This document shows, piece by piece, positions 18,538 through 28,180 of a DNA stretch of 64,000 nt. The notes below the pieces were generated by a model. It saw only the letters and a program-made list of their open reading frames with translations, had not been told where the DNA came from and did not search any database. Origin of the DNA: Ramlibacter albus (GTDB lineage Bacteria > Pseudomonadota > Gammaproteobacteria > Burkholderiales > Burkholderiaceae_C); assembly GCF_014297445.1 (NCBI RefSeq), contig NZ_JACORU010000017.1:1-64000 (forward strand), written 5' to 3'. The position numbers and the translations under genes were made by a program. The stretch's first letter is position 1, and the number at the start of each line of letters is the position of its first letter.

Positions 18538-19604
18538 GTTCCGAGAGCCCGGTGCCACCGGAAACACCGGTTGCACTGCCTTCGACCGAATTGGTCACGA
18601 CACCACCGCCCGCGCCTGCCGGGGTGACGGTCAGCCGCGGCGCGCTGTTCGCACTGGTCGCGCTGGCCGGCCTCGCCCTGCTTGCCAGCGTGCTGCTGTG
18701 GCAGAGGCTCGGCGCGATCCAGGAGCAGCTCGCGCAGCAGAGCGCGCAAAGCGGCGCGGCGGCGATCGAGGCGCGAGCGCTGGCGCGGCAGGCGCAGGAC
18801 ATCGCCCGCGACAACACCGCGCGCCAGGCCGTGCTCGAAACCCGTTTGTCCGAAGTGGCGTTGCAGCGCAGCCAGCTCGAGGAGCTGATGCAGAGCCTTT
18901 CGCGCTCGCGCGACGAGAACCTCGTGGTCGACGTGGAGTCGGCGCTGCGCCTCGCGCAGCAGCAGATGCAGCTGACCGGCAGCGCCGAGCCGCTGCTGGC
19001 CGCGCTGCGCACCGCCGACATGCGCCTGGCGCGCGCCGGCCAGCCGCGCCTGGCGCGCGTGCGCGCCGCCGTCGCGCGCGACATCGACCGCATCAAGTCG
19101 ACCAACCTCACCGACGTGCCGGGCGTGCTCGCGCGGCTCGATGAGCTCGTGCGGCAGGTCGACGACCTGCCGGCGGTGAACGCCGTGCCCCGCACCGTCG
19201 CCGACAACACGCGCAAGGCCGCCGCGCCACCCGCCACGCGCGAGTGGTGGCAGCGCATTGCCGACACGGCATGGGACGAGGCGCGTGGCCTGCTGCGCGT
19301 GAGCCGCATCGACCAGCCCGAGGCCGCGCTGCTGGCCCCCGAACAGGCCTACTTCCTGCGCGAGAACCTCAAGCTCAAGCTGCTCAATGCGCGCCTGTCG
19401 CTGCTCGCGCGCCAGACCGACGCGGCGCGCGCGGACGTGTCCTCCGCCGCGACTGCGTTGTACAAGTACTTCGACCCGGCTTCGCGCCGCACGCAGGCGG
19501 TGGCGACGCAGCTGCAGCAGGTGCAGGCGCAGCTGCGCGGGATCGAGTTGCCACGCATCGACGAAACGCTCGCCGCATTGACGACGGCGGCGGCGGGCCG
19601 CTGA
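18534..19604 (+). CDS. hemX: HemX-like membrane protein of the heme operon
   Basis: A 356-residue protein of the HemX family, usually labelled uroporphyrinogen-III C-methyltransferase although most such proteins lack a methylase fold. A Pro-rich cytoplasmic N-terminus is followed by one transmembrane helix at about residues 38-60 (GALFALVALAGLALLASVLLW), then a long Ala/Gln/Arg-rich coiled coil and a periplasmic domain. There is no SAM-binding motif, so an enzymatic role is doubtful; a scaffold role next to hemY is more likely. ATGA overlap with hemD. Confidence 0.85.
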   Translation: MSSESPVPPETPVALPSTELVTTPPPAPAGVTVSRGALFALVALAGLALLASVLLWQRLGAIQEQLAQQSAQSGAAAIEARALARQAQDIARDNTARQAVLETRLSEVALQRSQLEELMQSLSRSRDENLVVDVESALRLAQQQMQLTGSAEPLLAALRTADMRLARAGQPRLARVRAAVARDIDRIKSTNLTDVPGVLARLDELVRQVDDLPAVNAVPRTVADNTRKAAAPPATREWWQRIADTAWDEARGLLRVSRIDQPEAALLAPEQAYFLRENLKLKLLNARLSLLARQTDAARADVSSAATALYKYFDPASRRTQAVATQLQQVQAQLRGIELPRIDETLAALTTAAAGR

Positions 19605-19614
19605 GGGAGCGGGA

Positions 19615-20868
19615 ATGCGCGCAGCCCTCTGGCTCCTCGCCCTGTTCGCCATCGCGGTGGCGATCGCGCTGTTCGCGGGCAATAACCAGGGCACGGTCAC
19701 GATCTTCTGGCCGCCTTGGCGCGTCGACCTGTCGCTCAACCTTGTTCTGCTCTTGCTCGTCGCCGCCTTTGTGTTCATGCACGCGGTGCTGCAAGCGATG
19801 TCGGCGTTGTTCGACCTGCCGAAGCAGGCGCTGCGCTGGCGCACGCAGCAGAAGGAGCGCTCGATGCACGCGGCGCTGCTGGACGCGATCTCGCACATGT
19901 GGGCCGGCCGCTTCATCCGCGCGCGCAAGTCCGCCGAGGCCGCGCTCGCGCAGGAGCAGTCGCTCGACGCGGGCGGCCAGCGCCCCGCCAACGCGGGCCA
20001 GCTGCGCGCCGTCGCGCACCTGCTGGCCGCCGAGAGTGCGCAGGCGCTGCAGGACGCTTCTGCGCGTGACGATCACCTGAAGCAGGCACTGGACCAGGCG
20101 AAGGCGCGCGACGCGCAGGAGACGCACGAAGGCGCGCTGATGCGTGCCGCCGAGTGGTCGCTGCAGGACAGCGAGCCGCAATCGGCCATCGGCTGGCTCA
20201 AGGGCCTGCCGCAAGGTGCCGCGCGCCGCACGCTGGCGCTGCGCATGAAGCTGCGCGCCGCGCGGCTTGCGCAACGCACGCAGGAGGCGCTGGAGACGGC
20301 GCGCCTGCTCGCCAAGCACCACGCCTTCTCGCCCGGTGCGGCGCAGAGCCTGGTGCGGGGCCTGGCCGCGGACCTGCTCAATGGCGCCCACGACGTCGCG
20401 CAACTGCAGCGCGCATGGCTGGCGCTGGAGCCGGCCGAGCGCGCGATCCCCGAGGTGGCGATGCATGCCGCGAGGCGGCTGCTGGCGCTCGGCGGCGACG
20501 CGCACCTGGCGCGCGACTGGCTGCTGCCCGTGTGGGAGCGCTATGCGCAGCTGGGCGACGCGTCCAAGGTAAAGCTCGTGACCTCGTTGGAGGACGGCCT
20601 CGATTCGGTGGACGGCGCGTGGCTGGCGCGCATCGAAGCCGCGCAGCGCGCGAACCCGCGCGACGCGACGCTGCAATACCTCGCGGGCATGGCTTGCATG
20701 AAGCGGCAGCTGTGGGGCAAGGCGCAGCAGCTGCTCACGCAGGCCGCGCTGGGCCTGCAGGACCCGCAGTTGCACCGCAATGCCTGGCGCGCGCTCGCCG
20801 CGCTGGCGGAGCAGCGCGGGGACGAGGAGACTGCGGCGCAGGCGTGGAAGCGCGCCGCGGAGGAGTGA
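19615..20868 (+). CDS. hemY: HemY, TPR-containing heme-biosynthesis protein
   Basis: A 417-residue membrane protein of the proteobacterial HemY family (not the Bacillus protoporphyrinogen oxidase). Two N-terminal transmembrane helices flank a short loop (ALWLLALFAIAVAIALFAG and LSLNLVLLLLVAAFVFMHAVL), followed by helical TPR-type repeats to the end. It is the last gene of hemCDXY and its stop lies 6 nt from the convergent rne stop. In E. coli HemY is thought to help organise late heme synthesis; its exact activity is unresolved. Confidence 0.88.
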   Translation: MRAALWLLALFAIAVAIALFAGNNQGTVTIFWPPWRVDLSLNLVLLLLVAAFVFMHAVLQAMSALFDLPKQALRWRTQQKERSMHAALLDAISHMWAGRFIRARKSAEAALAQEQSLDAGGQRPANAGQLRAVAHLLAAESAQALQDASARDDHLKQALDQAKARDAQETHEGALMRAAEWSLQDSEPQSAIGWLKGLPQGAARRTLALRMKLRAARLAQRTQEALETARLLAKHHAFSPGAAQSLVRGLAADLLNGAHDVAQLQRAWLALEPAERAIPEVAMHAARRLLALGGDAHLARDWLLPVWERYAQLGDASKVKLVTSLEDGLDSVDGAWLARIEAAQRANPRDATLQYLAGMACMKRQLWGKAQQLLTQAALGLQDPQLHRNAWRALAALAEQRGDEETAAQAWKRAAEE

Positions 20869-20874
20869 CAGCCC

Positions 20875-23800
20875 TCAGGCGGCCTTTTCGAACGGCAGCG
20901 GCATCGCGCGCAGGTCGCGGCGCGTTTCCACCAGCACCAGCGGGCCTTCGTCGAGCGTGACGATGGGCGGGCGCTCGCGCGGCACGTGGATCGGCTTCGG
21001 CTCCGCGGCCATCGCGGCTTGCGCGGCGGCGATCTTCCCGGCGTCCGAGTTCACCCACTGCAGGCCCGAGCCTTCGGCGATCTGGCGCAGCTGGTCCACG
21101 GGCAGCTCGAAGGGCTGAACCTTGGGCGGGGCCGCGGGGGCCTTGGCCTGGATCGGCGCGGGTTGCTGCGGCTGCTGCGTCTGCTCGGGCGCGTAGGTCT
21201 GCGCGAGTTCGTTGGCCGATAGTTCGGCGCCCACCGGCACTTCTTCGCGCGGGATGCGGTCGTTGCGTTCGCGGCGGTCGCGGCCGAAGCGGTCGCGCGA
21301 GCGGCCGCCACGGTCGCCGCGGCGGGCCTCGTCGCTGCCCTCGCGGTTGGTGTGCGTCTCGAGGACGGCGTCGGCGGCGGAGGGCTGGTGCGCGTCGGTG
21401 GACTCGGTCACGTCGGCGACGGAGCCGGTCGCGCCGGCCAGGGCCTGCGCGGAGACTTCGTCGGCCGGCATGCCTTCGCGCGGGGCGCGCTCGCGGCGTT
21501 CGCCGCGGTCGCCGCGGCCTTCGCCGCGATCACCGCGATCCTCGCCACGGCTTTCACCGCGATCACCACGATCACCGCGGCCCTCGCCACGATCGCCACG
21601 GCCTTCGGCGCGTTCACCGCGTTCACCGCGGCCTTCGCCACGTTCACGGCGCTCGCCACGTTCGCCGCGCTCACCACGCGGCGGACGGTCCTGGCGCTGC
21701 TCGTCGCCGCCCATTTGCTGCCCGTCAACCAGCGCGCGGGCTTCGCCTTCGCGTGCCTCACGCGGCTCGCGTTGCTCGCGCGGCGGGCGGTCGCCACGCG
21801 CTTCGCGCGGCTCGCGGTTGTCGCGCTGCTGCTGGCGGTTGTCGCGGCCCTCGCCACGTTCACCGCGTTCGCCGCGCTCGCCGCGATCACGTCGCTCACC
21901 GCGCTGCTCGCCACGCTGGCCCTGCTGCTGCTCGGCACCTTCCGCGGCCACGCGCTCGCGGCGCTGCGCGTCGCCGCCGCGCTGCTCGCCGCGGCCATCG
22001 CGCCGCTGCCCGTCGCGGCGGTCGCCGCCACGGCCTTCGCCACGCCGGCCGTCGCGGCGGCCATCACCGCGGCCGTCACCGCGCCCTTCGCGGCGCGGCT
22101 CTTCCTTGCGCGCTTCGACGGGCGCCGCGACAGGCGCGGGCGTCGCGGGGGCGCCCATGCCGAGCAGGCCCTTGAACCAGCCGAAGAAGCCGCTTTGCGC
22201 GGGCACCGGCGCGGCCGGGGCCGGCGCGGGCGCGGGGGCCTTCGCCTGCTGCGGCTGCACCACCGGCGCGGGTGCCGGCGGCTTGGCCACGGGCATCGGC
22301 GCCGGCGCGTCGGGCAGCACGCCCTTGATCACCGGCTCCTGCTTGTTGGTGCGCTCGTGCGAACGGCGCGTGACCGCCGTCGGGTCCTCGATCTCCTCGG
22401 CCATGTTGTAGCTGGCCTTGATGTTGTCCAGGCGCGGGTCGTCGTGCTTCAGGCGCTCGAGCTTGTAGTGCGGCGTGTCGAGCCCCTTGTTGGGCACCAG
22501 CAGCACGTTGATGCGCTGCTTGAGTTCGATCTTGGCGATCTCGGTGCGCTTCTCGTTCAGCAGGAACGACGCCACCTCCACCGGCACCTGGCAGTGCACG
22601 GCGGCGGTGCTGTCCTTCATGGACTCTTCCTGGATGATCCGCAGGATCTGCAGCGCGGAGCTTTCCGTGTCGCGGATGTGGCCGTGGCCGCCGCAGCGCG
22701 GGCAGGGGATGGACGCGCCTTCCGACAGCGCCGGGCGCAGGCGCTGGCGGCTCATCTCCATCAGGCCGAATTTGCTGATCGAGCCGAACTGCACGCGGGC
22801 GCGGTCCTGCCGCAGCGCGTCGCGCAGGCGGTTTTCCACCTCGCGGCGGTTCTTCGACTCCTCCATGTCGATGAAGTCGATGACGATCAGGCCGCCCAGG
22901 TCGCGCAGGCGCATCTGGCGCGCCACTTCGTCGGCGGCTTCGAGGTTGGTGCGCGTGGCGGTCTCCTCGATGTCGCCGCCCTTGATGGCGCGCGCCGAGT
23001 TGACGTCGATGGACACCAGCGCTTCGGTGTGGTCGATCACGATCACGCCGCCGGACGGCAGCTTCACCTCGCGCGCGTAGGCCGACTCGATCTGGTGCTC
23101 GATCTGGAAGCGGCTGAACAGCGGCGCATCGTCGCGGTAGCGCTTCACGCGGGCGGCATGCTCCGGCATGACGTGCGCCATGAACTGGTGCGCCTGCTCG
23201 TAGATGTCGTCCGTGTCGATCAGGATGTCGCCGATGTCGTGGTTGAAGTAGTCGCGGATGCAACGGATCACGAGCGACGATTCCTGGTAGATCAGGAAGG
23301 CGCCCTTGCCGCCCTTGGCGGCGCCGTCGATCGCGGCCCACAGCTTGAGCAGGTAGTTCAGGTCCCACTGCAGCTCGGGGGCGCTGCGGCCGATGCCGGC
23401 CGTGCGCGCGATGATGGACATGCCGTTGGGGTAATCCAGCTGGTCCATGTTCTCCTTGAGCTCGGCCCGGTCCTCGCCCTCGATGCGGCGCGACACGCCG
23501 CCGCCGCGCGGGTTGTTGGGCATGAGCACCACGTAGCGGCCGGCCAGCGAGATGAAGGTGGTGAGCGCGGCGCCCTTGTTGCCGCGCTCTTCCTTCTCGA
23601 CCTGCACCAGCAGCTCCTGGCCTTCCTTGATCACGTCGCTGATGCGCGCCTGCGACGGGGGCGTGTTGCCCTGGAAGAACGACTTGGAGATTTCCTTGAA
23701 CGGCAGGAACCCGTGGCGGTCCTCGCCGTAATCGACGAAGCAGGCTTCCAGCGACGGCTCGACGCGCGTGACGACGGCCTTGTAGATGTTGCCCTTGCGC

Positions 23801-23907
23801 TGTTCGCGCCCTTCGATCTCGATTTCGTAGTCGAGCAGCTTCTGCCCGTCGACGATGGCCAGCCGGCGCTCCTCAGCCTGCGTGGCGTTGATCAGCATGC
23901 GTTTCAT
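20875..23907 (-). CDS. rne: Ribonuclease E
   Basis: A 1010-residue endonuclease, the core of mRNA decay and rRNA/tRNA processing. The catalytic half (about 1-510) starts [21 protein letters not shown], has an S1 domain, the DNase I-like core with VIDFIDMEE supplying a catalytic Asp, and the Zn-link CPRCGGHG that joins subunits. The C-terminal half is a disordered scaffold: Pro/Ala linkers, then a long Arg/Gly/Asp/Glu tract (about 605-890) and a conserved tail [15 protein letters not shown] strong promoter and a leader of roughly 465 nt precede it, as expected for RNase E autoregulation. Confidence 0.95.
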   Translation of the reverse strand: MKRMLINATQAEERRLAIVDGQKLLDYEIEIEGREQRKGNIYKAVVTRVEPSLEACFVDYGEDRHGFLPFKEISKSFFQGNTPPSQARISDVIKEGQELLVQVEKEERGNKGAALTTFISLAGRYVVLMPNNPRGGGVSRRIEGEDRAELKENMDQLDYPNGMSIIARTAGIGRSAPELQWDLNYLLKLWAAIDGAAKGGKGAFLIYQESSLVIRCIRDYFNHDIGDILIDTDDIYEQAHQFMAHVMPEHAARVKRYRDDAPLFSRFQIEHQIESAYAREVKLPSGGVIVIDHTEALVSIDVNSARAIKGGDIEETATRTNLEAADEVARQMRLRDLGGLIVIDFIDMEESKNRREVENRLRDALRQDRARVQFGSISKFGLMEMSRQRLRPALSEGASIPCPRCGGHGHIRDTESSALQILRIIQEESMKDSTAAVHCQVPVEVASFLLNEKRTEIAKIELKQRINVLLVPNKGLDTPHYKLERLKHDDPRLDNIKASYNMAEEIEDPTAVTRRSHERTNKQEPVIKGVLPDAPAPMPVAKPPAPAPVVQPQQAKAPAPAPAPAAPVPAQSGFFGWFKGLLGMGAPATPAPVAAPVEARKEEPRREGRGDGRGDGRRDGRRGEGRGGDRRDGQRRDGRGEQRGGDAQRRERVAAEGAEQQQGQRGEQRGERRDRGERGERGERGEGRDNRQQQRDNREPREARGDRPPREQREPREAREGEARALVDGQQMGGDEQRQDRPPRGERGERGERRERGEGRGERGERAEGRGDRGEGRGDRGDRGESRGEDRGDRGEGRGDRGERRERAPREGMPADEVSAQALAGATGSVADVTESTDAHQPSAADAVLETHTNREGSDEARRGDRGGRSRDRFGRDRRERNDRIPREEVPVGAELSANELAQTYAPEQTQQPQQPAPIQAKAPAAPPKVQPFELPVDQLRQIAEGSGLQWVNSDAGKIAAAQAAMAAEPKPIHVPRERPPIVTLDEGPLVLVETRRDLRAMPLPFEKAA
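21490..22110 (-). repeat. Degenerate tandem repeats encoding the RNase E Arg/Gly/Asp tract
   Basis: A long run of imperfect 6-24 bp repeats (on this strand variants of CGCGGTGATCGCGGCGAA) encodes [13 protein letters not shown]-type sequence. The repeats account for both the low-complexity RNA-binding region and the long open frames seen on the opposite strand here. Confidence 0.8.
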
Positions 23908-24371
23908 GCGTCACCTTCTTCTTCAAAACATCAACAGCTCCTGAGTGGAGCAACGGATGCCTGGACGGACGCTTCGAAACGACGGGAATTGCCGGAGGGC
24001 AGGCGCGGGCGGCTATGTGAGCCGGCGCTGCCAGGGCACGTGGATGGTGGCGAGAAGGACGAAGCGCGGCCGCGCCGCAGGTAGTGCGGCGAGGGCGGGG
24101 CGCGTCAGGGGATAAGCCGGTTGCATTGCAGTGGCCGCAAGGGGGCTCGTGAGCCACCGCCAGCAGGCCAGGATGAATGCCATCAGCACGTTGTTCTCGC
24201 TTCGATCCGCCTGCCAGCTCGCTGCTGGAAGGCTTGTATTCCGTATCGGTGTTCCAAAGTGTCGGCCCGCACCCCCACCTCGGCGGGAGCGGCATCGACC
24301 TCCAGCGTGGCTGGGTGGCGGGCCTGGAATAAACTCCAAGGCAAATCAACCACTTACAGCGTAACGCTAGT
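23908..24371 (-). promoter_or_regulatory. Long 5' leader of rne
   Basis: No gene with coding character lies in these ~460 bases on either strand. With the promoter at 24379-24406, transcription should begin near 24372, giving rne an untranslated leader of about 465 nt. In E. coli a leader of comparable length (361 nt) folds into hairpins through which RNase E represses its own mRNA. Several GC-rich inverted repeats are visible, but I could not fold the leader. Confidence 0.6.
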
Positions 24372-24378
24372 GAAACGG

Positions 24379-24406
24379 ATTATAGGGTCCGAAACGGGAG
24401 GCGCAA
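24379..24406 (-). promoter_or_regulatory. Promoter of rne
   Basis: On the minus strand TTGCGC (24401-24406) and a perfect TATAAT (24379-24384) are 16 bp apart. The site lies just upstream of the rluC start used here and inside the longer rluC frame, so the two genes have back-to-back control regions. Confidence 0.7.
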
Positions 24407-24411
24407 GCGCC

Positions 24412-25341
24412 GTGCGGGCCCGGCTGGTCACGGTGGGGGAGGATTCCGCCGGCCAGCGCCTGGACAACTTCCTCATCCGCGAGCTCAAGGGCGTGCCCAA
24501 GACGCACGTGTACCGGATCATCCGCTCGGGCGAAGTGCGGGTGAACAAGGGGCGCGCGGGGGCGGACACGCGGGTGGAGGAGGGCGACGTGGTGCGCGTG
24601 CCGCCGGTGCGCACTTCGGAGAAAGCCGAGGAAAGGCTGCAGAAGCCGGCGCCCGCCCGCGACTTCCCGGTCGTTTACGAGGACGAGCACCTCATCGCGC
24701 TGGACAAGCCGGCCGGCGTGGCCGTGCACGGCGGCAGCGGCGTGAGCTTCGGCGTGATCGAACAGCTGCGGCAGGCGCGGCCGCAGGCGAAGTTCCTGGA
24801 GCTGGTGCACCGGCTCGACCGTGAGACCTCGGGCATCCTGCTCGTCGCCAAGCGGCGCTCGGCTCTGACCAAGCTGCAGGACCAGTTCCGCGACCGCGAA
24901 ACCGGCAAGACCTACCTCGCGCTCGTCAGCGGCGCCTGGCCCGCGAACAAGAAGGTGATCGACCAGCCGCTGCACAAATACCTGCTGGCTGATGGCGAGC
25001 GCCGGGTGAAGGTCGTGGCGAAGGACGACCCCGACGGCATGCGCTCGGTCACGCTCGTCAAGGTTGCGCGAAAGCTGGAAGATTTCACGCTGCTGGAGGT
25101 CACCATCAAGACCGGCCGCACGCACCAGATCCGCGTGCACCTGGCGTCCAACGGCCACCCGATCCTGGGCGACGACAAATATGGAGACTTCGAGCTGAAC
25201 AAGACGCTGGCGAAGCAGGGCCTCAAGCGCATGTTCCTGCATGCGTGGCGGTTGAAGTTCGCGCACCCGGCCACGGGCGAAGAGGTCGCGCTGGAAGCCC
25301 CACTGCCCGCGGAGCTGGCGGCATTCGTCGAGAATCGCTAG
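24412..25341 (+). CDS. rluC: 23S rRNA pseudouridine synthase RluC
   Basis: A 309-residue enzyme of the RluA family; RluC modifies U955, U2504 and U2580 (E. coli numbering) of 23S rRNA. It has an N-terminal S4 RNA-binding domain (RLDNFLIRELKGVPKTHVYRII) and a catalytic domain with HRLDRETSGILLVAK, whose Asp is the nucleophile, plus GRTHQIRVHL. GTG 24412 is chosen because GGGAGG lies 10 nt upstream and because the rne promoter occupies the preceding 33 bp; GTG 24370 is possible. The rne/rluC divergent pair is typical of proteobacteria. The HAD gene follows after 2 nt. Confidence 0.9.
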   Translation: MRARLVTVGEDSAGQRLDNFLIRELKGVPKTHVYRIIRSGEVRVNKGRAGADTRVEEGDVVRVPPVRTSEKAEERLQKPAPARDFPVVYEDEHLIALDKPAGVAVHGGSGVSFGVIEQLRQARPQAKFLELVHRLDRETSGILLVAKRRSALTKLQDQFRDRETGKTYLALVSGAWPANKKVIDQPLHKYLLADGERRVKVVAKDDPDGMRSVTLVKVARKLEDFTLLEVTIKTGRTHQIRVHLASNGHPILGDDKYGDFELNKTLAKQGLKRMFLHAWRLKFAHPATGEEVALEAPLPAELAAFVENR

Positions 25342-25343
25342 CC

Positions 25344-26009
25344 ATGCAGTCGCGTCCCCGCCGCTTCGACCTGATCGCCTTCGATTGGGACGGCACCCTT
25401 TTCGATTCCACCAAGATCATCGTCCGCTGCATCCAGAACGCGGTGGCCGACGTCGGCGGCAAGGTGCCCTCGGACAAGGACGCTTCGTATGTGATCGGCA
25501 TGGGTTTGATGCAGGCGCTCGCGCATGCCGCCCCCGACGTGCCCAAGGACCTGTACAAGCAACTGGGCGAGCGCTACCGACACCACTACCTGCAGCACAT
25601 GGACGACATCGTGCTCTTCGAGGGCGTGCTGCCGCTGCTGCAGGAGCTGAAGGCACGGCACCACTGGCTGGCGGTGGCCACGGGCAAGTCACGCCGCGGG
25701 CTCGACGATGCGCTGCGCACCGTGCAGCTCAAGGGCATGTTCGACGGCTCGCGCACCGCCGACGAGACGGCGGGCAAGCCGCACCCGCAGATGCTGCACG
25801 AGCTGATGCGCGAGTTCGGCACCGAGCCCGAGCGCACCTTGATGATCGGCGACACCACGCACGACCTGCAGATGGCGCGCAATGCCGGCTGCCCGAGCGT
25901 GGGTGTGAGTTATGGCGCGCACGAAGGCTCGGAGTTCGAGGGCCTGAAGCCCGAGTTCGTCGCGCATTCCGTGCGCGCGCTGCACGACTGGCTGCTGGAA
26001 CACGCGTGA
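25344..26009 (+). CDS. HAD-family phosphatase (Gph-like)
   Basis: A 221-residue haloacid-dehalogenase hydrolase. Motif I is FDWDGTLFDS (nucleophile Asp and acid/base Asp), motif II lies in VATGKSRRG, the Lys is in AGKPHPQM, and motif IV is MIGDTTHDLQMA. A helical cap sits between motifs I and II, so it is a class I cap enzyme like phosphoglycolate phosphatase. It follows rluC by 2 nt, an arrangement also seen for yigB/gph-like genes in related bacteria, and overlaps the Rieske gene by 4 nt. The physiological substrate is not determined. Confidence 0.88.
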   Translation: MQSRPRRFDLIAFDWDGTLFDSTKIIVRCIQNAVADVGGKVPSDKDASYVIGMGLMQALAHAAPDVPKDLYKQLGERYRHHYLQHMDDIVLFEGVLPLLQELKARHHWLAVATGKSRRGLDDALRTVQLKGMFDGSRTADETAGKPHPQMLHELMREFGTEPERTLMIGDTTHDLQMARNAGCPSVGVSYGAHEGSEFEGLKPEFVAHSVRALHDWLLEHA

Positions 26010-26377
26010 CAGACTCCGTCGCCATTCCCCTGTGCCGTTCGTCGGACCTCGCCGAGGCGGGCGAGGCCGTCCCCTTCGACGTGGTCTACGGCGGCTACAC
26101 CTGCCGCGCCTTCGCGGTGCGCTGGAACGGCGCGGTGCATGCGTACCTCAATCGGTGCGCGCACGTGGCGATGGAGATGGACTGGCAACCCAACCGCTTC
26201 TTCGACGACAGCGGCCAGTGGCTGCTTTGCTCGACGCACGGCGCCGTCTATCGGCCCGACACCGGTGAATGCGCGGGCGGGCCGTGCCGTGGCGGGCTCG
26301 TGAAGATCGAGCTCACCGAGAATGACGGGGTCGTGCACTGGCATACTGCCTTCAACCTGAAACCTGTCGAGTTCTAG
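26006..26377 (+). CDS. Rieske [2Fe-2S] domain protein
   Basis: A 123-residue protein that is essentially a single Rieske domain. The cluster ligands are C-x-H in RCAHVAME and C-x-x-H in LLCSTHGAVY, about 25-30 residues apart. It starts with GTG in a 4-nt overlap with the HAD gene. Single-domain Rieske proteins usually act as ferredoxins for oxygenases, but no oxygenase is nearby. Its constant position between the phosphatase and the S49 protease suggests a shared transcript. Confidence 0.88.
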   Translation: MTDSVAIPLCRSSDLAEAGEAVPFDVVYGGYTCRAFAVRWNGAVHAYLNRCAHVAMEMDWQPNRFFDDSGQWLLCSTHGAVYRPDTGECAGGPCRGGLVKIELTENDGVVHWHTAFNLKPVEF

Positions 26378-26389
26378 AAGAAACCTGAG

Positions 26390-27427
26390 ATGAGCGACTA
26401 CCCGAACGACCCGGCACGGCCGGAGGACGAACCCGCGCCCACGCCTGCGCCAGCGCCAGCGCCGAGCCTTGCGCCGGCCGCGGCGCGTGCCGCGCAACCG
26501 GGGCTTGCGCCCGGGTGGGAGAAGGACACGCTGGAAAAGCTGCTCTTCGCGACGCTGGAGGAGCAGAGGAAGGCGCGCCGCTGGCGCACGTTCGTGCGGC
26601 TCGCGTGGCTCACGTTCTTCGCGGTGCTGCTGTGGAACGTCTCGTTCCGCGGGCCTTCGGCGGCCAAGACGACGGCCCACACGGCGGTGATCGAGATCAA
26701 GGGCGAGATCAGCTCCGACTCCACCGCCGGCGCGGAGAACGTCGTCTCGGCGGCCAAGGCCGCGTTCGAAGACCCGGGCGCGCAGGCCATCGTGCTGCTG
26801 ATCAACTCGCCCGGCGGCAGCCCGGTGCAGGCCGGCATCATCAACGACGAGCTCAAGCGGCTGCGCGGCATCTACAAGAAGCCGGTGTATGCGGTGGTGG
26901 AGGAGTCGTGCGCTTCGGCGGCGTACTACATCGCGGCGGTGACGGACCGCATCTTCGTGGACAAGGCCAGCATCGTGGGCAGCATCGGCGTGCTGATGGA
27001 CGGCTTCGGCTTCGTCGGGCTGATGGAAAAGCTCGGTGTCGAGCGGCGCCTCATGACCGCCGGCGAGAACAAGGGTTTCCTCGACCCGTTCAGCCCTCAG
27101 AGCGACAAGCAGCGCGAGCATGCGCAGGCGATGCTCAACGTCGTGCACAAGCAGTTCATCGACGTGGTGAAGGCCGGCCGCGGCAAGAAGCTGAAGGAGA
27201 CGCCGGAGCTGTTCTCGGGGCTGTTCTGGACCGGGCAGCAGGCCGTGGAGATGGGCCTTGCCGACCAGCTCGGCAACCTGGAGTTCGTCGCGCGCGAAAT
27301 CGTGAAGGCCGAGGAGCTGGTGGATTACACGCGGCGCGAGAACGTGGCGGAGCGGCTGGCGAAGCGCTTCGGTGCGTCGATCGGTGAAGGCGCCGTGCGG
27401 GCGCTTCGCGCGGTCTCGATCCGCTGA
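26390..27427 (+). CDS. sppA: S49 family peptidase (SppA-type signal peptide peptidase)
   Basis: A 345-residue inner-membrane serine protease of the short SppA type. An Ala/Pro-rich cytoplasmic N-terminus is followed by one transmembrane helix near residues 70-87 (LAWLTFFAVLLWNVSF). The protease domain has NSPGGSPVQ, the catalytic Ser in ESCASAAYYIAA and the probable general-base Lys in AGENKGFLDPFS. The family degrades cleaved signal peptides and other membrane fragments. It lies 12 nt after the Rieske gene and converges on the methyltransferase gene with no gap. Confidence 0.9.
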   Translation: MSDYPNDPARPEDEPAPTPAPAPAPSLAPAAARAAQPGLAPGWEKDTLEKLLFATLEEQRKARRWRTFVRLAWLTFFAVLLWNVSFRGPSAAKTTAHTAVIEIKGEISSDSTAGAENVVSAAKAAFEDPGAQAIVLLINSPGGSPVQAGIINDELKRLRGIYKKPVYAVVEESCASAAYYIAAVTDRIFVDKASIVGSIGVLMDGFGFVGLMEKLGVERRLMTAGENKGFLDPFSPQSDKQREHAQAMLNVVHKQFIDVVKAGRGKKLKETPELFSGLFWTGQQAVEMGLADQLGNLEFVAREIVKAEELVDYTRRENVAERLAKRFGASIGEGAVRALRAVSIR

Positions 27428-28180
27428 CTATTTGCCGACGGCGAACACCGCCGGTGTGTCGTTGGCAACCGGCGCCGGGAGTTCACGCCACCGCTGGACG
27501 GCATGCGAGCCATTGCTCGCGGCCGCGAGCGTGAGACCGCTCGCATAAGCCAGACGCGTCGACGGCCTCAGCGATTGCAGCAGGGCCTGCCAGAGCACCT
27601 GGTTGCGGTAGGGCGTCTCGATGAACAGTTGCGTCTGGCCTTTGAGCGCGAGCGCTTCGAGCTCGCGGATGCGCTGCGTGCGCGCGGCGGCGTCCTGCGG
27701 CAAGTACCCCACGAAGGCGAAGTTCTGGCCATTGAGCCCGCTCGCGGCGAGCGCGAGCAGCAGCGACGAGGTGCCGGCGAGCGCGACGACCTCGATACCG
27801 AGATCGTGAGCAGCTCGCACGACGGAGCTGCCGGGGTCGGCCACTGCGGGCAAGCCGGCTTCGCTGAGCAGGCCGATGTCATGGCCGTCTTTCGCCGCCG
27901 CGAGCATCGGGCGTGCATCGAAACCGCCGGCGTGGTCGCCCTTCTTGTGCACTTCGCGCGGCAGTTCGGCCATCTGCATCTGCTGCAGCGGCACGGCGAG
28001 TGGATGCACTTCACCGACGCGCTTGAGAAAGGCGCGTGCCGTCTTCGCGTTCTCGACGATCCAGTGGGTGAGCTGCGAAGCAGCGACCAGCGATGCGTCC
28101 GGAAGCGCGCGGTCCAGAGGTACGGGCGGCTCGCAACCGAAATCCAGCGGCGCAGGCACGAGCAGCAACCGTCCGGCCAT
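27428..28180 (-). CDS. SAM-dependent methyltransferase, tetrapyrrole-methylase/RsmI-like
   Basis: A 250-residue protein with the two-domain fold of the tetrapyrrole methylase superfamily to which RsmI belongs: DIGLLSEAGLPAVADPGSSVVRAAHDLGIEVVALAG corresponds to the RsmI SDAGTP loop, followed by GYLPQDAAARTQRI and LFIETPYRN. The N-terminus (LLLVPAPLDFG) replaces the RsmI LYVVPTPIGN, so it is a paralogue group rather than RsmI itself. It overlaps the maf gene by 1 nt on the same strand. The substrate, perhaps rRNA, is unproven. Confidence 0.8.
   Translation of the reverse strand: MAGRLLLVPAPLDFGCEPPVPLDRALPDASLVAASQLTHWIVENAKTARAFLKRVGEVHPLAVPLQQMQMAELPREVHKKGDHAGGFDARPMLAAAKDGHDIGLLSEAGLPAVADPGSSVVRAAHDLGIEVVALAGTSSLLLALAASGLNGQNFAFVGYLPQDAAARTQRIRELEALALKGQTQLFIETPYRNQVLWQALLQSLRPSTRLAYASGLTLAAASNGSHAVQRWRELPAPVANDTPAVFAVGK

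Noticed and set aside
21352-24084. 910-codon frame opposite rne
   Set aside because: Shadow created by the repeat-rich, high-GC rne coding region; hydrophobic runs are the complement of Arg/Gly/Asp repeats.
24013-24339. 108-codon gene in the rne leader
   Set aside because: No ribosome-binding site or known domain; it lies in the region expected to be the long rne leader.
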